Assembly (NCBI RefSeq): GCF_013337115.1
Contig: NZ_SGWE01000004.1
Coordinates: 744,001 to 808,000, forward strand
Direction: 5' to 3'
DNA length: 64,000 nucleotides
Origin: Deinococcus sp. JMULE3
GTDB taxonomy: Bacteria > Deinococcota > Deinococci > Deinococcales > Deinococcaceae
Both the position numbers and the translations under genes were made by a program. This document shows, one piece after another, positions 61,579-64,000 of this stretch (its first letter is position 1; each line of letters begins with the position of its first letter). The notes beneath the pieces were generated by a model. That model did no database searches, had not been told where the DNA came from, and saw nothing but the letters and a program-made list of their open reading frames with translations.

Positions 61579-62145
61579 ATGAAGCGCGTCCACCTGCTTG
61601 CCCCGCTGCTCCTCGCGGCCCTAAGCCTCACCCCCGCCCTCGCACAGGGCGCCGCCGCCACGCCCGCGACGCCCGCCGCGGAGGGCGCGCGGACCGTGGA
61701 AGCCGTCACCGCCAACAGCAGCAAGGGCTACTCGATCCGCGTTCCTGCCGGGTGGATCCCGCTGAAGAACGTGCCGGGCGCGGACGTGGCGTTCATCAAC
61801 CGCGACGCAGGCACCGTGCGCCCCACCGTGACCGTGCAGGTGCAGGACGTGGACCCCAAACTGAAGGCGACCCTGGCGGACTTCCGCGACCTGTTCGCGT
61901 CGCAGCTGAGCAAGGAAGTCCCGAAGTTCAAGATGCTGGGCGAGAAGACCATCAAGCTGGGCAGCACGCCCGCGATCCTCTGGACGTACCTCGGCGACGG
62001 CGAGGGCGGCATGGTCCGCTGGACGCAGGTGTTCACCGTGAAGAACAACCGCCTGTTCACCGCGACCCTCGTGCAGCCCAGCGGCACGACGCCCGAGCAG
62101 ATCGAGGAAGGCCGCGCGATCCTCACCAGCCTGACCCTGAAGTAA
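61579..62145 (+). CDS. Secreted PsbP/DUF1795-like protein
   Basis: A 188-residue exported protein with a signal peptide (cleavage after ALA, about residue 22), an Ala/Thr/Pro-rich linker, then one domain. It begins 'GYSIRVPAGWIPLKNVPGAD' and includes 'LWTYLGDGEGGMVRWTQVF' and 'EQIEEGRAILTSLTLK'. The 'PAGW' start and the final 'ILxSLxLK' strand are typical of the PsbP/DcrB (DUF1795) fold. Function unknown. It starts 5 bp after the ATPase gene but has its own hexamer. A family A repeat overlaps the last base of its stop codon. Confidence 0.78.
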   Translation: MKRVHLLAPLLLAALSLTPALAQGAAATPATPAAEGARTVEAVTANSSKGYSIRVPAGWIPLKNVPGADVAFINRDAGTVRPTVTVQVQDVDPKLKATLADFRDLFASQLSKEVPKFKMLGEKTIKLGSTPAILWTYLGDGEGGMVRWTQVFTVKNNRLFTATLVQPSGTTPEQIEEGRAILTSLTLK

Positions 62146-62230
62146 TACGGACTCCGGTTGAAAGGTTGGCAAAAACGTTCAACCCGAGCGGATGCGAGCA
62201 GGAGCGAAACGGGTTCCGGGCGCGCGGGGT
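62145..62230 (+). repeat. Family A repeat (TACGGA element), truncated copy 5
   Basis: Starts ATACGGACTCCGGTTGAAAG at the last base of a stop codon, has the TTGGCAAAAACG hairpin region, GAGCGGATGCGAGCAGGAG and CGGGTTCCGGGCGCG, then diverges into a GGGGTGGAGG/CCTCCACCCC hairpin. The right end of the element is missing. Confidence 0.7.
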
Positions 62231-62273
62231 GGAGGTTCGGACGGTTGTCCCCTCCACCCCGCACGCTTTGCAC

Positions 62274-63344
62274 TCAGCCGACGTCGATCATGACCTTCAT
62301 GGACGTGCGTTTCTCGCGGTCCGCGAACGCGAAGGCCTCGGGCGTCTGCGTGAACGGGAAGCGGTGCGTGACCAGCGCGTCGAGGTTCACGCGACCCGTG
62401 GCGGCGAGTTCGATGGCGGCCGGGTAGCCGTTGGCATAGCGGAACACGCCGCGCAGCGTGACCTCGCGGCTGGCGGCGCTGACGATGTCCAGGCTGACCT
62501 CCGGGTCGGGCGGGAGGCCCACCAGCACGGCCGTCCCGCCGGGTTTCGGCGCGGCGAGGGTCAGGCGGGTGGTGGGGAGGCTCCCGGCGGTCTCGAAGGC
62601 GACGTCCACCCCGGCGTGCGAGGCGTGCAGGCGGTCACGCGCGGCGCACAGTTCCCGGATGACGGTCAGGGCGTCCCCGTGGCGGGCGTTGATGGTGTGC
62701 GTGGCGCCCACCTGCCGCGCGAGATCCAGGCGGAAGTCCTCCAGGTCCACGGCGATGATGGTCGTCGCGCCCGCCGCGTGGGCCGCCATGACCGTCGTGC
62801 AGCCCACTGGGCCCGCGCCGAGCACGGCGACCGAGTGGCCGGGGCGGACCTCGCCCCTGCGGGCGGCACACAGGCCCACCGCGAGCGGTTCGAGGAGTGC
62901 GGCGGCGTCGTCGCTGACGGTGTCGGGGACGGGGTACACGAAGTCGTCGGGCCACAGGACCGCCTCGGTCAAGGCGCCGTCCACCGGGGGCGTCGCCATG
63001 AAGGCCATGTCCGGGCAGAGGTTATACGCCCCGGCGTGGCAGTACACGCAGCGGCGGCAGGGCACGCCGGGTTCCAGCGCCACGCGGTCACCGGGTTTCA
63101 CGCGGGTCACGCCCGCACCGATGGCGTCCACCACGCCGCTGACCTCGTGTCCCAGGACCAGGGGGCCGTCCACGACGAAGGGGCCGATGCGGCCGTGCGT
63201 GTAATAGTGGACGTCGCTGCCGCACACGCCGACGCGGGTGACGCGCACACGGACCTCGCGCGGGCCGGGAGCGGGGACGGCGCGGTCGGTCCAGTCCAGC
63301 TGCCGCGTGCCGGTCAGGACGGAGGTCCGGGCCATGCGCGTCAC
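62274..63344 (-). CDS. Zinc-dependent polyol (sorbitol/xylitol) dehydrogenase
   Basis: A 356-residue medium-chain dehydrogenase. Catalytic zinc ligands are 'GVCGSDVHYYTHG' and 'LGHEVSG'. Structural zinc Cys are in 'CRRCVYCHAGAYNLC'. NAD motif is 'VAVLGAGPVGCTTVMAAHAAG'. 'ALLEPLAVGLCA' is typical of sorbitol/xylitol dehydrogenases, which oxidise polyols to ketoses. The GTG start overlaps the stop of the upstream mannitol-dehydrogenase-family gene by 4 bp (GTGA); an ATG at 63335 is an alternative. The pair probably works in sugar-alcohol or hexuronate use. Confidence 0.88.
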   Translation of the reverse strand: MTRMARTSVLTGTRQLDWTDRAVPAPGPREVRVRVTRVGVCGSDVHYYTHGRIGPFVVDGPLVLGHEVSGVVDAIGAGVTRVKPGDRVALEPGVPCRRCVYCHAGAYNLCPDMAFMATPPVDGALTEAVLWPDDFVYPVPDTVSDDAAALLEPLAVGLCAARRGEVRPGHSVAVLGAGPVGCTTVMAAHAAGATTIIAVDLEDFRLDLARQVGATHTINARHGDALTVIRELCAARDRLHASHAGVDVAFETAGSLPTTRLTLAAPKPGGTAVLVGLPPDPEVSLDIVSAASREVTLRGVFRYANGYPAAIELAATGRVNLDALVTHRFPFTQTPEAFAFADREKRTSMKVMIDVG

Positions 63345-64000
63345 GCCGGTTCCTGCGTCGGCACGGGTCCGGTCAGGGCCTCCAGGGCCGCGTGCGGGCC
63401 GTGGTCGCGCAGGGCGGCGCGGGCGTCCAGGTACGCCTGCACGAAAGCCGGCGTGCGGCTCAGGTCGCCGAACAGGTCAGGCTGGTCAAGGAACGCGCCG
63501 GGCGTGACGGCGTCGGCCTGCGCGGCGCGGGTCAGTTCGGCGGCGCGGACGTCCACCAGGGTCTCGCCGCGTTCGGCGGCCTGCGCGACGTACGCACTCC
63601 AGGCGGCGACCACGAACACGCAGCGGCGCAGCTCGCCACCCTGTCCAGCCTGGATCCGTGCGGCCTGCTCGCGGGCGACGGGCAGCAGGAACTTGGGGAT
63701 GCGTTCGCTGCCGTCCACGATCAGGCGGGCCAGGGTGTCCAGGATGGCGGGGTTCGAGAAGCGCTCGATCAGCTGCTGCTGGTACGCGCGCAGGTCAATG
63801 CCGGGCACGGGGTGCAGGGTCGGCTGGGCTTCCAGGGCCATGTAGTCCAGCAGGAACTGCGCGTAGCGGGGCTGCTGGCAGACCTCGTGCACGAACTGGA
63901 ATCCTTCGAGCAGCGCGGGGTAGCTCATGGCCTGATGCGCGGCGTTCAGCAGGCGCAGTTTCATGAGTTCGTAGGCTTCGACGTCCGGCACGATCTGCAC
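63341..64000 (-). CDS. Mannitol dehydrogenase-family protein, C-terminal part
   Basis: The frame is open to the right edge, so the N-terminal NAD domain is outside the window. The visible 219 residues are the C-terminal helical domain, with 'PDVEAYELMKLRLLNAAHQA' (the conserved K and N-x2-H of the active site) and 'LIVDGSERIPKFLLPV'. The family includes mannitol 2-dehydrogenase, fructuronate reductase and tagaturonate reductase; the missing part would be needed to choose. It overlaps the polyol dehydrogenase gene by 4 bp. Confidence 0.87.
   Translation of the reverse strand: MQIVPDVEAYELMKLRLLNAAHQAMSYPALLEGFQFVHEVCQQPRYAQFLLDYMALEAQPTLHPVPGIDLRAYQQQLIERFSNPAILDTLARLIVDGSERIPKFLLPVAREQAARIQAGQGGELRRCVFVVAAWSAYVAQAAERGETLVDVRAAELTRAAQADAVTPGAFLDQPDLFGDLSRTPAFVQAYLDARAALRDHGPHAALEALTGPVPTQEPA

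Overview
The window is high-GC bacterial chromosome that I attribute to a Deinococcus species. The basis is the gene content (HD-GYP, FUN14, DUF2975/XRE pair, SIS-domain sugar isomerase, several small secreted proteins without clear homologues) and the very frequent pattern of a TAnnnT -10 hexamer only 5-9 nt ahead of a start codon with no Shine-Dalgarno sequence. Such leaderless transcription is known to be common in Deinococcus. The assignment rests on family knowledge, not a database search.

Layout. 1-9.2 kb: the end of an HD-GYP protein, then a minus-strand efflux operon (two tandem TolC-type proteins, MacA-like adaptor, MacB-like ATPase and permease, small secreted protein), divergent from a response regulator/histidine kinase pair. 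9.2-17.5 kb: NUDIX hydrolase and release factor 1, homoserine dehydrogenase, SIS-domain isomerase, tRNA-Arg(CCG), a SurA/PpiD-like foldase, FUN14 protein, ECF-type sigma factor, and an XRE/DUF2975 pair with a palindromic promoter region. 17.5-26.8 kb: thiolase, a frameshifted secreted protein, serine hydrolase, ankyrin protein, Rieske protein, VOC protein, fructosamine-kinase-like protein and PRPP synthetase. 27-33.4 kb: FAD oxidoreductase, dnaJ with a lipoprotein, trpS behind a leader-peptide attenuator, threonine dehydrogenase, and a 44-residue membrane protein. 33.6-46.4 kb: murJ, DUF218 protein, topA, tRNA-Ala(TGC), a CCA-type nucleotidyltransferase, a GH13 amylase-family enzyme, moeA and a CAP-domain protein. 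46.5-58.9 kb: slyD, an HD protein, trxB, a beta-propeller protein, the aminotransferase/lysine 2,3-aminomutase/Lrp cluster, DinB-like and ABM proteins, and an NfeD/SPFH/histidine phosphatase operon. 59-64 kb: a pectate lyase lipoprotein, a double-ATPase ABC protein, and the start of a polyol dehydrogenase operon.

The most interesting signal is upstream of trpS (31.74-31.88 kb). It is an 18-codon leader peptide with two adjacent Trp codons, a 12-bp terminator with six U, and a competing 9-bp pairing between leader codons 12-15 and the terminator 5' arm. This is the full logic of ribosome-mediated attenuation, here placed on a tRNA synthetase gene.

Three families of dispersed palindromic repeats sit between genes. 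(A) A roughly 135-155 bp element has TACGGA-type ends and a left-end hairpin. It has four full-length copies plus fragments, and most copies touch or lie within a few bases of a stop codon. (B) Long inverted arms built of GTGGG/AGTGGG units lie at 3' gene ends. (C) Short CTCCCC-(4 nt)-GGGGAG hairpins. None is accompanied by a transposase here. Perfect GC-rich inverted repeats serve as likely terminators between many convergent genes.
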